Shown: positions 1-6,116, numbered from the stretch's first letter. The stretch is 17,573 bases of DNA from 2-02-FULL-46-13 sp036517235 (GCA_036517235.1 DATDXL010000042.1:1-17573); one strand, 5' to 3'. Made by a program: numbers and translations. The notes: generated from the letters alone by a model not told the origin.

Positions 1-118
1 CTTTTACCACCTGTCCGAAGTTGACTCGGGCGTGGTAGAGGTTCTTTGCGCAGTGGTAGAGGTTTTGCGTATCGATGAATACGCCTACGCGCTGTTCTTT
101 ATGTTTAACAATGGCCAT
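1..118 (-). CDS. NYN (LabA/DUF88-like) domain protein, N-terminal part only
   Basis: Only the first 39 codons are inside the window; the gene runs off the left edge. The protein begins MAIVKHKEQRVGVFIDTQNL and continues YHCAKNLYHARVNFGQVVK. The VGVFIDTQNLYH stretch is the first strand and acidic motif of NYN/PIN-like nucleases of the LabA/DUF88 family, where the Asp (residue 16) is a predicted metal ligand, so a role in RNA cleavage is likely but not proven. The start is ATG at 118. It lies downstream of rpsO on the same strand with a 96-nt gap containing hairpins, so it may be co-transcribed. Family assignment rests on the N-terminal motif alone. Confidence 0.7.
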   Translation of the reverse strand, partial: MAIVKHKEQRVGVFIDTQNLYHCAKNLYHARVNFGQVVK

Positions 119-145
119 ATTTTTTTATGTAGCATGTAACACGAA

Positions 146-207
146 TCATGTATCAAATCATACCACGCATAGCACCCTTTCTGTGCTACAGGTTATATGA
201 TACATGA
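146..207. repeat. Nested inverted repeats between rpsO and the NYN gene
   Basis: TCATGTATCA (146-155) pairs perfectly with TGATACATGA (198-207). TAGCAC (170-175) and GTGCTA (183-188) form a smaller hairpin with a 7-nt loop. TGTAGCA (128-134) and TGCTACA (184-190) are a competing pair. No U-tract follows on the minus strand, so this is not a convincing intrinsic terminator; it could be a processing or partial-termination structure in the rpsO-NYN transcript. Confidence 0.4.
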
Positions 208-214
208 ACGTCGG

Positions 215-484
215 TTACTTTTTCTTGAGTTCCAGCTTTTTCACGATGGCGCTGTAGCGCCGAGGATTCTTTTTCTGCAGATATTTCAGGTGCTTTTGTC
301 GGTTTGCCACCATCGCCAAGAGTCCCCTTCGCGAGTGCTTGTCTTTTTGGTGTTTCTTGAGGTGTGATGCCAGTTCCTCGATGCGTCGTGTCAGTAAAGA
401 GACCTGAACCTCGGGAGAACCGGTGTCTTTTTCGTGAATAGCGGCTTCTTTGATAACGCGCTGTTTCTTTGTTTTCGTTAACAT
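215..484 (-). CDS. rpsO: 30S ribosomal protein S15
   Basis: An 89-aa protein, the normal S15 length. It carries the S15 signature: DTGSPEVQVSLLTRRI (residues 20-35), then LASHLKKHQKDKHSRRGLLAMVANRQKHLKYL (38-69), with the basic surface that binds 16S rRNA helices H20-H22 and seeds assembly of the 30S platform. The C-terminus ends in a KKLELKKK basic tail. The ATG at 484 is chosen because it gives the canonical N-terminus and lies 9 nt from a good -10 box (494-499). It is divergent from the Xer gene and upstream of the NYN gene. No Shine-Dalgarno sequence precedes the ATG; the leader would be only about 0-3 nt. Confidence 0.97.
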   Translation of the reverse strand: MLTKTKKQRVIKEAAIHEKDTGSPEVQVSLLTRRIEELASHLKKHQKDKHSRRGLLAMVANRQKHLKYLQKKNPRRYSAIVKKLELKKK

Positions 485-493
485 GACGTAAAA

Positions 494-522
494 AGAATAG
501 CACGAAAGAGAAATTTGTGCAA
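494..522 (-). promoter_or_regulatory. rpsO promoter
   Basis: Read on the minus strand: TTGCAC (522-517), a 17-nt spacer, then TATTCT (499-494) preceded by TGC (extended -10). Nine nt separate the -10 from the rpsO ATG, so transcription should start at or just before the start codon. Confidence 0.75.
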
Positions 523-545
523 GTTCTAGGACGCATTAGGGCTAA

Positions 546-589
546 GTTGTGCTTTACGTCGCACAACACAGGCTTATATTGTGCGACGT
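546..589. repeat. Triple inverted-repeat motif over the Xer promoter
   Basis: GTTGTGC (546-552) and GCACAAC (561-567) form one inverted repeat. The second arm also pairs as ACGTCGCACAA (556-566) with TTGTGCGACGT (579-589), a perfect 11-bp repeat. The arms bracket the expected -35 region (572-577) of the promoter whose -10 is at 595-600. This arrangement suits an operator, or mutually exclusive hairpins. No regulator can be named. Confidence 0.5.
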
Positions 590-591
590 GA

Positions 592-600
592 TGGTATACT
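592..600 (+). promoter_or_regulatory. Extended -10 promoter of the Xer gene
   Basis: TGG-TATACT, with TATACT at 595-600, followed by exactly 6 nt and then the ATG at 607. The predicted transcription start is the A of the ATG, meaning a leaderless mRNA. No strong -35 is visible, which is common for extended -10 promoters. Confidence 0.7.
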
Positions 601-606
601 GTAGTT

Positions 607-1527
607 ATGTCGGATATAAGAGATCTTAAGCGGCAGTTTCTTGAATATGTAGAGATCGAGAAAGGACGAAGCCTAAAAACTGTTGAGAACTATGACCGCT
701 ATCTGTCTAGGTTTTTCGCGCATACCGGCATTAAAACCCCAAAATCTATCAGCGAAGAGGAGGTTCGAGAGTTCAGACTCTGGCTCAATCGCCAAGCTGC
801 TCCAACCGGTACATTAAAGAAAAAAACACAGAATTACTACCTTATTGCCCTCCGTTCATTCTTAAAATTTCTCATGAAGCGAGGCATCACTTCCCTTCCG
901 CCTGATCGTATTGAACTTGCCAAGGTGCCTGAACGCTCGCTTGACCTTATATCCAGCGAAGAACTGAAGCGTTTACTCGATTCGCCTTCAGGAGACGACC
1001 TACGTTCGTTACGTGACAAAGCCATGCTTGAGCTCCTCTTTTCGACAGGTCTTCGTGTCTCGGAGCTCTGCTCCCTCTCTCGGGATGTTGATTTTGAACG
1101 CGATGAATTTTCGGTACGGGGCAAAGGAGAGAAGGTCAGGGTAGTGTTCGTTTCCAAAGAAGCTCGGGAGGCAGTCAAAAAATACCTCGGTAAGCGGGCG
1201 GATATGGACGAGGCCCTATTTATCAACATAGGACGAGTTCCCCAAAAGCTTGCTGAAGGTAAGGGCGAGTCGTTGCAACTGACGCCTCGAAGTGTCGAGC
1301 GGCTTATCAAGCACTACGCGATAAAAGCCGGGATTTCGAAGAAGGTCACCCCCCATGTTATTCGGCACTCTTTCGCGACTGATCTCCTCTCAAATGGGGC
1401 GGATTTGCGCAGCGTTCAGGCACTTTTAGGCCATGCCCACATAGGAACGACCCAGATTTATACCCATGTCACGGACAAACACCTCCGAGACGTCCATAAA
1501 GCATTTCACAACAAAAAACACCAGTAG
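607..1527 (+). CDS. Tyrosine recombinase, XerC/XerD type
   Basis: A 306-aa protein, close to the usual Xer length of about 300. Residues 5-95 form the SAM-like core-binding domain; 115-300 form the catalytic domain. All catalytic residues are visible: R150 (TGLRVSEL), K173 (RGKGEK), H250 and R253 (TPHVIRHSFATDLL), H276 (LLGHAHIG) and nucleophile Y285 (TTQIYTHV). The C-terminal GADLRSVQALLGH and TTQIYTHVTDKHLRDVH resemble XerD more than XerC. The family resolves chromosome dimers at dif by strand exchange, and reduced genomes often keep a single Xer protein. No attachment sites or phage genes flank it, so a housekeeping role is more likely than that of a mobile-element integrase. It is divergent from rpsO and probably leaderless. 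Confidence 0.92.
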   Translation: MSDIRDLKRQFLEYVEIEKGRSLKTVENYDRYLSRFFAHTGIKTPKSISEEEVREFRLWLNRQAAPTGTLKKKTQNYYLIALRSFLKFLMKRGITSLPPDRIELAKVPERSLDLISSEELKRLLDSPSGDDLRSLRDKAMLELLFSTGLRVSELCSLSRDVDFERDEFSVRGKGEKVRVVFVSKEAREAVKKYLGKRADMDEALFINIGRVPQKLAEGKGESLQLTPRSVERLIKHYAIKAGISKKVTPHVIRHSFATDLLSNGADLRSVQALLGHAHIGTTQIYTHVTDKHLRDVHKAFHNKKHQ

Positions 1528-1650
1528 TCGTTGACAACGTAGCTGTTTTCATAAGTATGCCACATATTGCAAGCATATTTTAGAGAGTCAATCGCTTGGA
1601 CCCTTTTTGTAAACCTATTCACCTGCTATGATTCCTGTATGACCGGTAGG

Positions 1651-1765
1651 ACAATTTAGAATCGCCTACATCGTGGCCATATAAGATAAAAGCTATAAAC
1701 TATGCGTACTGCATACGGATTCACTATGCGAGATATTATCAACGGCAATGACCATTCTAAATTGT
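1651..1765. repeat. 12-bp inverted repeat in the Xer-xth gap
   Basis: ACAATTTAGAAT (1651-1662) and ATTCTAAATTGT (1754-1765) are a perfect 12-bp inverted repeat enclosing 91 bp. The right arm abuts the -10 box of xth. CTATGCG occurs twice inside. The remainder of the 1528-1778 gap shows no ORF with recognisable features and no strong terminator. The unit has the size of a tiny MITE-like relic or of a looped operator; neither is established. Confidence 0.4.
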
Positions 1766-1770
1766 ACTAT
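1765..1770 (+). promoter_or_regulatory. Candidate -10 box of xth
   Basis: TACTAT lies 8 nt upstream of the xth ATG. TATACC (1769-1774) is an overlapping alternative. No clear -35 was found. The spacing matches the other near-leaderless starts in the window. Confidence 0.45.
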
Positions 1771-1778
1771 ACCTAGGT

Positions 1779-2546
1779 ATGAAACTCGTATCTTGGAACG
1801 TCAACGGCATCAGGGCCTGCCACAAAAAGGGCTGTTTTTATTGGTTTTTCGAGTATTTACCGGACATCTTTTGTCTGCAGGAGATAAAAGCCGGAGTTGA
1901 GCAGATTCCCGAAGCTTTGAAAGCTCCCCTTTCCTACCACTCATATTTTGACGTACCCAAGATAAAAAAAGGATATAGTGGTGTGGCTGTGTACGCCAAG
2001 CAAGAGCCCGAGGAAGTGCAGTATGGTATCGGCGTCGAGGAATTTGACCAAGAGGGTCGTTGCCTAGCCCTCAAGTTCAAAGATTTCTGGCTCTTTAATG
2101 TCTATTTTCCAAATGGAGGGCAAGGACCGGAACGTCTCAAATTCAAACTTGCCTTTTACGACATTTTTTTGAAGCACATCGAGAAGTTGCGCAAGAAAGG
2201 CGAAGCGGTAATTTTTTGCGGTGATATCAACACCGCCCACCGAGAGATAGATTTAGCTCGTCCAAAAGAAAATGAAAAAAAGACAGGCTTCCTTCCAATC
2301 GAGCGCGCGTGGATCGACAAAATCATAAGTCTTGGCTACATAGATACATTCCGATATTTTTTTCCGGATAAGAAAAATTTGTACACGTATTGGGATCAAA
2401 AAACATTCGCACGTGAGAGAAATGTAGGATGGCGAATCGATTACTTCTTCGTAAGTCCAAATTTGATACATCGTCTCAAAGGCGCACATATATTCGAAAA
2501 CGTGTTTGGGTCAGATCATTGCCCAATAGAGATAGAGTTAGGGTGA
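1779..2546 (+). CDS. xth: Exodeoxyribonuclease III / AP endonuclease
   Basis: A 255-aa protein of the ExoIII/APE1 family, which cleaves DNA 5' to abasic sites and has 3'-5' exonuclease or phosphodiesterase activity in base-excision repair. The family motifs occur in order: N7 (WNVNGIRA), E35 (CLQEIKA, metal ligand), Y109 (NVYFPNG), D149 and N151 (GDINTAHREIDL), D221 (GWRIDYFFV), and D246-H247 (GSDHCPIEIEL, catalytic pair). It is full length with no gaps. The start ATG at 1779 gives the canonical MKLVSWNVNG N-terminus. It supplies the abasic-site step for the two glycosylases encoded at 7263-8697, although it is not in their operon. No Shine-Dalgarno is visible. Confidence 0.96.
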   Translation: MKLVSWNVNGIRACHKKGCFYWFFEYLPDIFCLQEIKAGVEQIPEALKAPLSYHSYFDVPKIKKGYSGVAVYAKQEPEEVQYGIGVEEFDQEGRCLALKFKDFWLFNVYFPNGGQGPERLKFKLAFYDIFLKHIEKLRKKGEAVIFCGDINTAHREIDLARPKENEKKTGFLPIERAWIDKIISLGYIDTFRYFFPDKKNLYTYWDQKTFARERNVGWRIDYFFVSPNLIHRLKGAHIFENVFGSDHCPIEIELG

Positions 2547-2548
2547 CC

Positions 2549-2613
2549 GTAAAGGACATTTTATCCACAGATGTCCTTTACATGTCCTTTATGCTCTACT
2601 ATCATAAAGGACA
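2549..2613. repeat. Two tandem hairpins built from the AAAGGACA motif
   Basis: Hairpin 1: GTAAAGGACAT (2549-2559) with ATGTCCTTTAC (2571-2581), 11 bp perfect, loop 11. Hairpin 2: TGTCCTTTATG (2583-2593) with CATAAAGGACA (2603-2613), 11 bp perfect, loop 9. The four arms are copies of one octamer in the order + - - +, starting 3 nt after the xth stop codon. No U-tract follows. The same motif recurs at 3993-4050 and 5379-5563. Confidence 0.75.
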
Positions 2614-2693
2614 GAGCAGGTGTGAATGTGATTCGCTCTCGGATCTCGCTAACACAAAAAAGTTCTTCAAATAGAGAAGTCACTTTCTCTTTT

Positions 2694-2841
2694 GAAAGTA
2701 TCGCTAGGATGGTTACACGTGAAAAGGAAACCAGCAGTATCGTGAACGAGGGTGTACATATCACGCCCATGTTACGAAGATTTATTCAATGGGTATGTAC
2801 CCAAGTTTCACGTTTAACACGTCATCTAGGTGATATCTTTC
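2694..2841. repeat. Long imperfect inverted repeat in the xth-cca gap
   Basis: The arm 2694-2725 and the arm 2806-2841 are imperfectly complementary over their whole length; the best part pairs GTTACACGTGAAA (2712-2724) with TTTCACGTTTAAC (12 of 13). The enclosed DNA contains further small hairpins, including TGGGTA/TACCCA (2790-2803) and GGGTGT/ACGCCC. A separate hairpin, AGAGAA/TTCTCT, lies just to the left (2673-2690). The rest of the 407-bp gap has no convincing gene. A structured RNA or a decayed palindromic element are both possible. Confidence 0.45.
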
Positions 2842-2843
2842 TC

Positions 2844-2899
2844 AACCGCCTAGAACATGAAACCAGCTTCCCACTTTCTCCTTTCTTCTAGGCGGTTTT
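2844..2899 (+). terminator. Possible terminator hairpin after xth
   Basis: AACCGCCTAG (2844-2853) pairs perfectly with CTAGGCGGTT (2888-2897), followed on the plus strand by TT then CTC. The 34-nt loop is long and the U-tract is short, so termination would be weak. It faces the cca terminator at 2905-2935. Confidence 0.35.
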
Positions 2900-2904
2900 C
2901 TCAT

Positions 2905-2935
2905 ACAAAAAATAACTCTCGCAAGGAGGTTATTT
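2905..2935 (-). terminator. Intrinsic terminator of cca
   Basis: On the minus strand AATAAC-CTC pairs with GAG-GTTATT (9 bp with one bulged base, loop of 5 nt), followed directly by a run of T residues (complement of 2906-2910). It lies about 20 nt after the cca stop codon. Confidence 0.75.
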
Positions 2936-2953
2936 AAAAGATTTTTATAAAGA

Positions 2954-4450
2954 TTACTCAACCCAATACTTCTCGCGTATCTTTCTTATCGTTTTCTCTT
3001 CTTCAGAATTTTTTCTAGCTTTTGCCAAGCTTCCCTTTTTCTCAAGATCGGAGTCAGTCATTTTAGCTAGTATTTTAGCCCTATTCTCGAGGTATTCAAC
3101 CGTATTTAATTTAGGATTTTCGACAATTTCTTCAAGTAAAATATGCAAGATGGAACCTATTTTGGGTCCAGGCTCTATCTCGCTTATTTCCATAATTCTA
3201 TTTCCATTTATCTTCAACATACCAACCGTAAGCGGGTCATGCATGACCTCCTCTACCATGGATTTATATTTTCGGAGCCTATAGGGATGCTCTTTAGGTC
3301 TTCCCGTTCCTATCCGGTCACAGACTCGGACGTTCATAAGATCCCAGATATCTTCCTTTCCCACGTTTCTCACTAGACGTCTCACGGATGAGAGGGTTAT
3401 CTGTTCAGTGTCCGAGAAAAACATATGCCATCGGACAAGCTTAGTCACCTTCTCGATGGTTTTCACGGGAAACATGAGTCTTGATAATATTTTTGCCGTT
3501 GTTCTCGATCCCATTACATCGTGTCCATGAAATGTCCAATCCTTTTTTTCTTCAGACCACCTTCTCGCCTGTATCTTTCCTATGTCATGGAAAAGAGATG
3601 CCAATCTAACTTCGAGTAACCATCCATTTTTAGCGCTATGTTGCAGGGTCCTAAGAGAATGTTCCCAAACGTCATACGCGTGAGCTTTATTTTGTTTGAT
3701 ACCTATCCCTTCTTCAAGTTCAGGTAGAAAATAGCTAAGAAGTCCATACTCGTGTAGCTTTTGCATGCCCTCCTTAGGTCGTTCCGTCATGAGTATCTTA
3801 GAAAATTCATCTCTTATCCTTTCACGTGAAATCTCTTTCAAGTATTTTGCGCAACGTTTTATAGAATCTGAAGTTTCGATGTTAATCGTGAAACCTAAGT
3901 CACAAGATATTCTGATTCCTCGCAACATCCTAAGAGCGTCCTCAGAGAATTTTTCGTCTGGTTCACCGACTGTCCGCACGATTTTAGACTCAATGTCCTT
4001 TTGTCCTTTATAGAAATCTAAGAGATGTCCTTTATAAGAATGTCCTTTAGATTCATCAATTTTGAGTGCGATGGCGTTAACAGTAAAATCTCTTCGCTTC
4101 AGATCGTCTTCAAGATTTTTACTAAACTTGACACTGTCTGGATGACGTCGGTTCGAATAGGTTGATTCCAATCGGAACGGTGTTACCTCTATGACTTTTA
4201 AAGTATCGTCTTCGATATTTTCGTTGACGACTCCTACGGTGCCGTAGTCGTTCTCGTAGAATGTCTTTGGGAATGAGGCGATTATCTCTTCGGGGGTCGC
4301 ACTAGTGGTTATGTCCCAATCTTTTGGCTTTTTGCCGATGAGAAGATCCCTTACGCATCCACCGACTAAATAGGCTTCAAAGCCCTTATTTTCGAGGGTT
4401 TTTTCGGTTTCAGCGACTTGGGGAGGTATTTTGAAGGTTTTCTCAGTCAT
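2954..4450 (-). CDS. cca: CCA-adding tRNA nucleotidyltransferase (HD-domain class II)
   Basis: A 498-aa protein that adds CCA to tRNA 3' ends without a nucleic-acid template. The head domain shows LVGGCVRD (28-35), the metal-binding DWD (44-46), RRDFTVNA (119-126) and SEDALRMLRGIR (169-180). An HD phosphohydrolase domain has HD at 288-289 (LASLFHDIGK). An open reading continues upstream to 4555, but that part is the translated tRNA-Arg gene, so the start is ATG at 4450. This places the start codon 5 nt after the tRNA 3' end, on the same strand. None of the four tRNA genes here encodes CCA, so this enzyme should be essential. Odd: residues 135-150 hold an insertion rich in KGH/KGQ triplets, made of repeats of the AAAGGACAT motif found in nearby non-coding DNA. 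Confidence 0.95.
   Translation of the reverse strand: MTEKTFKIPPQVAETEKTLENKGFEAYLVGGCVRDLLIGKKPKDWDITTSATPEEIIASFPKTFYENDYGTVGVVNENIEDDTLKVIEVTPFRLESTYSNRRHPDSVKFSKNLEDDLKRRDFTVNAIALKIDESKGHSYKGHLLDFYKGQKDIESKIVRTVGEPDEKFSEDALRMLRGIRISCDLGFTINIETSDSIKRCAKYLKEISRERIRDEFSKILMTERPKEGMQKLHEYGLLSYFLPELEEGIGIKQNKAHAYDVWEHSLRTLQHSAKNGWLLEVRLASLFHDIGKIQARRWSEEKKDWTFHGHDVMGSRTTAKILSRLMFPVKTIEKVTKLVRWHMFFSDTEQITLSSVRRLVRNVGKEDIWDLMNVRVCDRIGTGRPKEHPYRLRKYKSMVEEVMHDPLTVGMLKINGNRIMEISEIEPGPKIGSILHILLEEIVENPKLNTVEYLENRAKILAKMTDSDLEKKGSLAKARKNSEEEKTIRKIREKYWVE
3993..4050. repeat. Four direct copies of ATGTCCTTTATA inside cca
   Basis: Copies start at 3993, 4002, 4025 and 4040 in one orientation. Read along cca they are AAAGGACAT-type units translating as KGH, KGH and KGQ. 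They sit where other CCA enzymes usually have a short turn between the RRDFTVNA and GQKD motifs. The same motif forms the twin hairpins at 2549-2613. Confidence 0.75.
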
Positions 4451-4455
4451 ATTTT

Positions 4456-4528
4456 CGCGCCCGGCAGGACTCGAACCCGCAACCTCTTGGTCCGAAGCCA
4501 AGCGCTCTATCCTTTGAGCTACGGGCGC
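4456..4528 (-). tRNA. tRNA-Arg(UCG)
   Basis: A full cloverleaf on the minus strand: acceptor GCGCCCG (4528-4522) with CGGGCGC (4463-4457); anticodon stem CTTGG/CCAAG with loop CTTCGGA, anticodon TCG, reading CGA; T-arm GCGGG-TTCGAGT-CCTGC; discriminator G at 4456. CCA is not encoded. It is 73 nt. The cca ATG follows after AAAAT, so the two must share a transcript. Confidence 0.95.
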
Positions 4529-4536
4529 ACAACACA

Positions 4537-4565
4537 ATAGTAATGTTATCCACAAAATAAAGCAA
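4537..4565 (-). promoter_or_regulatory. Promoter of the tRNA-Arg-cca unit
   Basis: On the minus strand: TTGCTT (4565-4560), a 17-nt spacer, TACTAT (4542-4537), then 8 nt to the first base of the tRNA. Transcription should begin 1-2 nt before the mature tRNA 5' end. Confidence 0.65.
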
Positions 4566-4598
4566 AAATAAGATGAAATATACCGGATGCGCGTGTTA

Positions 4599-4607
4599 TG
4601 CTATATA
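4599..4607 (+). promoter_or_regulatory. Candidate extended -10 of gene A
   Basis: TGC-TATATA with TATATA at 4602-4607, only 4 nt before the ATG at 4612. TATGCT at 4597-4602 is an alternative with better spacing to a leaderless start. It is divergent from the tRNA-Arg promoter 30 bp away. Confidence 0.4.
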
Positions 4608-4611
4608 GTAT

Positions 4612-5283
4612 ATGAGAGGGGATAAGAAACAGGCATTTTCTCTTAGGAATTTGGGAAAGAGCTACTCAGCCATAGTTTTAGAGCTCGGTGTTCCAAAGTC
4701 TACCCTTTCTGATTGGTTTAAAAACGATAAATGGTCAATTGAGTTAGCTCGAGAGCTCAACGCCAAACATATTGAAAGTAATACGATCAGATTAAGAGAG
4801 TTGAACAATATAAGAGGTCTGAACTTAAAATCACTGTATGAGCAGGCAGAGAAAGAGGCAGTTGAAGAGTTTCAAATGCTAAAGAATCACCCTCTCTTTA
4901 TAGCAGGCGTTATGCTCTATTGGGGCGAAGGGGACAAAGCGTCTTCTCACGGTTTCAATATTTCCAATACAGACCCTCGCATGATAGGATTGTTTTTAGA
5001 TTTTCTTAGACTCTTGTGCGGGGTTAGTGAACGGGGAAGGATTTACGCGAATTTATTCATTTACCCTGACCTTGATGAGAAAATCTGCAAAGAATATTGG
5101 GTAAAGAATGCCAGGTTGGAGAACGTGCATTTTATCAAGACGACTGTATTACCAAGCAGGCATAAAACAAAGAAATTGATGCACGGGATCATCAAAGTAG
5201 GCATTGGAAGCACATACCTTAAGAAGAAGATGATGATTTGGATCAATTCATTCCCGATATATCTAAGAGAGAGCATGAAATGA
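4612..5283 (+). CDS. HTH + LAGLIDADG-like protein (gene A), upstream of tRNA-Gly(GCC)
   Basis: A 223-aa protein. Residues 5-38 form a helix-turn-helix (LRNLGKSYSAIVLELGVPKSTLSDW), as in resolvase-type DNA-binding domains. Residues 95-212 form an alpha/beta domain with a LAGLIDADG-like signature: FIAGVMLYWGEGDK (97-109; the acidic residue of GEG would be the catalytic Asp/Glu), ISNTDPRMIGLFLDFLR, FIYPDLDEKICKEYWVK (149-165) and HFIKTTV. Gene B at 10244 has the same order and motifs. Both are followed within about 20 nt by a tRNA-Gly gene. A homing-endonuclease-like or domesticated DNA-binding role is inferred; only one LAGLIDADG-like signature is seen, so it would act as a dimer, or it may bind without cutting. 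No intron or intein surrounds it. The true function is unknown. Confidence 0.75.
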   Translation: MRGDKKQAFSLRNLGKSYSAIVLELGVPKSTLSDWFKNDKWSIELARELNAKHIESNTIRLRELNNIRGLNLKSLYEQAEKEAVEEFQMLKNHPLFIAGVMLYWGEGDKASSHGFNISNTDPRMIGLFLDFLRLLCGVSERGRIYANLFIYPDLDEKICKEYWVKNARLENVHFIKTTVLPSRHKTKKLMHGIIKVGIGSTYLKKKMMIWINSFPIYLRESMK

Positions 5284-5303
5284 AATTGAGTATGGGAAAG
5301 TAT

Positions 5304-5374
5304 GCGGGTATCATTTAGTGGTAGGATATTTCGTTGCCAACGAAAATGCGCGAGTTCGATTCTCGCTACCCGCA
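5304..5374 (+). tRNA. tRNA-Gly(GCC)
   Basis: Acceptor GCGGGTA (5304-5310) with TACCCGC (5367-5373), discriminator A5374. Anticodon stem TTTCG/CGAAA, loop TTGCCAA, anticodon GCC. T-arm GCGAG-TTCGATT-CTCGC. CCA is not encoded. It begins 20 nt after the stop codon of gene A and is probably on the same transcript; no strong separate promoter was found. Confidence 0.95.
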
Positions 5375-5378
5375 CTGA

Positions 5379-5563
5379 GATGTCTTTTATAAGTCCTATA
5401 ATTCTTATATTAGTGAAATAGCCTTATTTTTAGGTGTTTAATGAATAACTGGGGATAACTAAGGGGATATGTGTATAAAGGACAACCTGTATCTGAGCAG
5501 ATAATACCGGAGAGTCCTATAAGAATGGCTATAAATAAGGGTTTATTAAAATATGTCCTATAA
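5379..5563. repeat. Degenerate copies of the TGTCCTTTATA motif in the tRNA-Gly-yraN gap
   Basis: Related units: TGTCTTTTATAAGTCCTATA (5381-5400), TATAAAGGACA (5474-5484), GAGTCCTATAAGAATG (5511-5526) and ATGTCCTATAATA (5553-5565). The core CCT(TT)ATAAGAATG at 5514-5526 matches cca positions 4029-4042 apart from two missing T. The 5375-5602 gap is AT-rich and holds no recognisable gene. Confidence 0.5.
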
Positions 5564-5604
5564 TAACCTCATTTTTTATGTTTTTTAGAAACATAGTTAT
5601 TTGT

Positions 5605-5622
5605 GAAATATGGCCATATTTC
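5605..5622. repeat. 18-bp perfect palindrome just before yraN
   Basis: GAAATATGGCCATATTTC is fully palindromic and ends 1 nt before the yraN ATG (5624). It could be an operator dimer site or a hairpin that occludes the start codon. Confidence 0.6.
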
Positions 5623-5623
5623 A

Positions 5624-6007
5624 ATGAAAAGTGAGGAAATAGGAAAAAAGGGAGAAGATGTCGCCTGTCAGTACCTTGTTGGTAAAGGTCACACGATAGC
5701 AGATCGTAATTTTAAAGTTAAATCCGGTGAGATCGATGTGGTAAGCGAGAAAAACGGGACACTTTTTTTCATAGAAGTAAAGACCACGGTTCAAAACGTT
5801 GCTCGGCCAGATGAATTTCGTCAGCGTCCCGAAGAGAATGTCACTTCTTCGAAAATGAGCAAGTTGTCACGAGCCATTCGGATTTATCTAGAGAAGAAGT
5901 ACAAAAATCGTGACGTTTCTTGGGAATTCTGGGTCGTTGCCATTACTCTTGATTTAGATACAAGGAAAGCGTTTGTTAATGTTATACCGGAAGTGTTAGT
6001 GGGATAG
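5624..6007 (+). CDS. yraN: YraN/UPF0102 family nuclease-fold protein
   Basis: A 127-aa protein, about 120 aa being typical for the family. N-terminal IGKKGEDVACQYLVGKGHTIADRNF (6-30) is the family hallmark. It is followed by a PD-(D/E)xK-type core: GEID (35-38) and FFIEVKTT (48-55) with D38, E51 and K53 as the expected active-site residues. The cellular role of YraN is not settled; a structure-specific nuclease related to Holliday-junction resolvases has been suggested for the fold. The reading is open from GTG 5603, but ATG 5624 gives the standard N-terminus and avoids translating the palindrome at 5605-5622. It is an isolated gene between tRNA-Gly and tRNA-Pro. No Shine-Dalgarno is visible. 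Confidence 0.88.
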   Translation: MKSEEIGKKGEDVACQYLVGKGHTIADRNFKVKSGEIDVVSEKNGTLFFIEVKTTVQNVARPDEFRQRPEENVTSSKMSKLSRAIRIYLEKKYKNRDVSWEFWVVAITLDLDTRKAFVNVIPEVLVG

Positions 6008-6056
6008 GGAATTCGCGCAACTTCCCGTTTTGTATGAGGATTTTGCTCTGTTAGAG

Positions 6057-6062
6057 TATACT
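6057..6062 (+). promoter_or_regulatory. Candidate -10 box upstream of tRNA-Pro
   Basis: TATACT matches the consensus well. The -35 is weak (TTGTAT at 6030-6035 has a 21-nt spacer). It would give a leader of about 60 nt that includes the left arm of the inverted repeat. Confidence 0.4.
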
Positions 6063-6116
6063 GTTGCTACTATGGTGATGGTCAGTGTTACAGTGGCAGG
6101 AGGGTGCTTGTTTTAG

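Noticed and set aside
607..1527. Prophage or integrative-element integrase
   Set aside because: Motifs match chromosomal XerC/D, and there are no phage genes, excision genes or attachment repeats around it.
2571..2891. 106-aa open frame between xth and cca
   Set aside because: Its start lies in the twin hairpins and its body in a long inverted repeat. The translation has no recognisable motif, and overlapping frames exist on both strands. Structure in the DNA explains the region better.
4451..4555. N-terminal extension of cca starting at 4555
   Set aside because: The extra residues (APVAQRIERLASDQEVAGSSPAG) are the translation of the tRNA-Arg gene.
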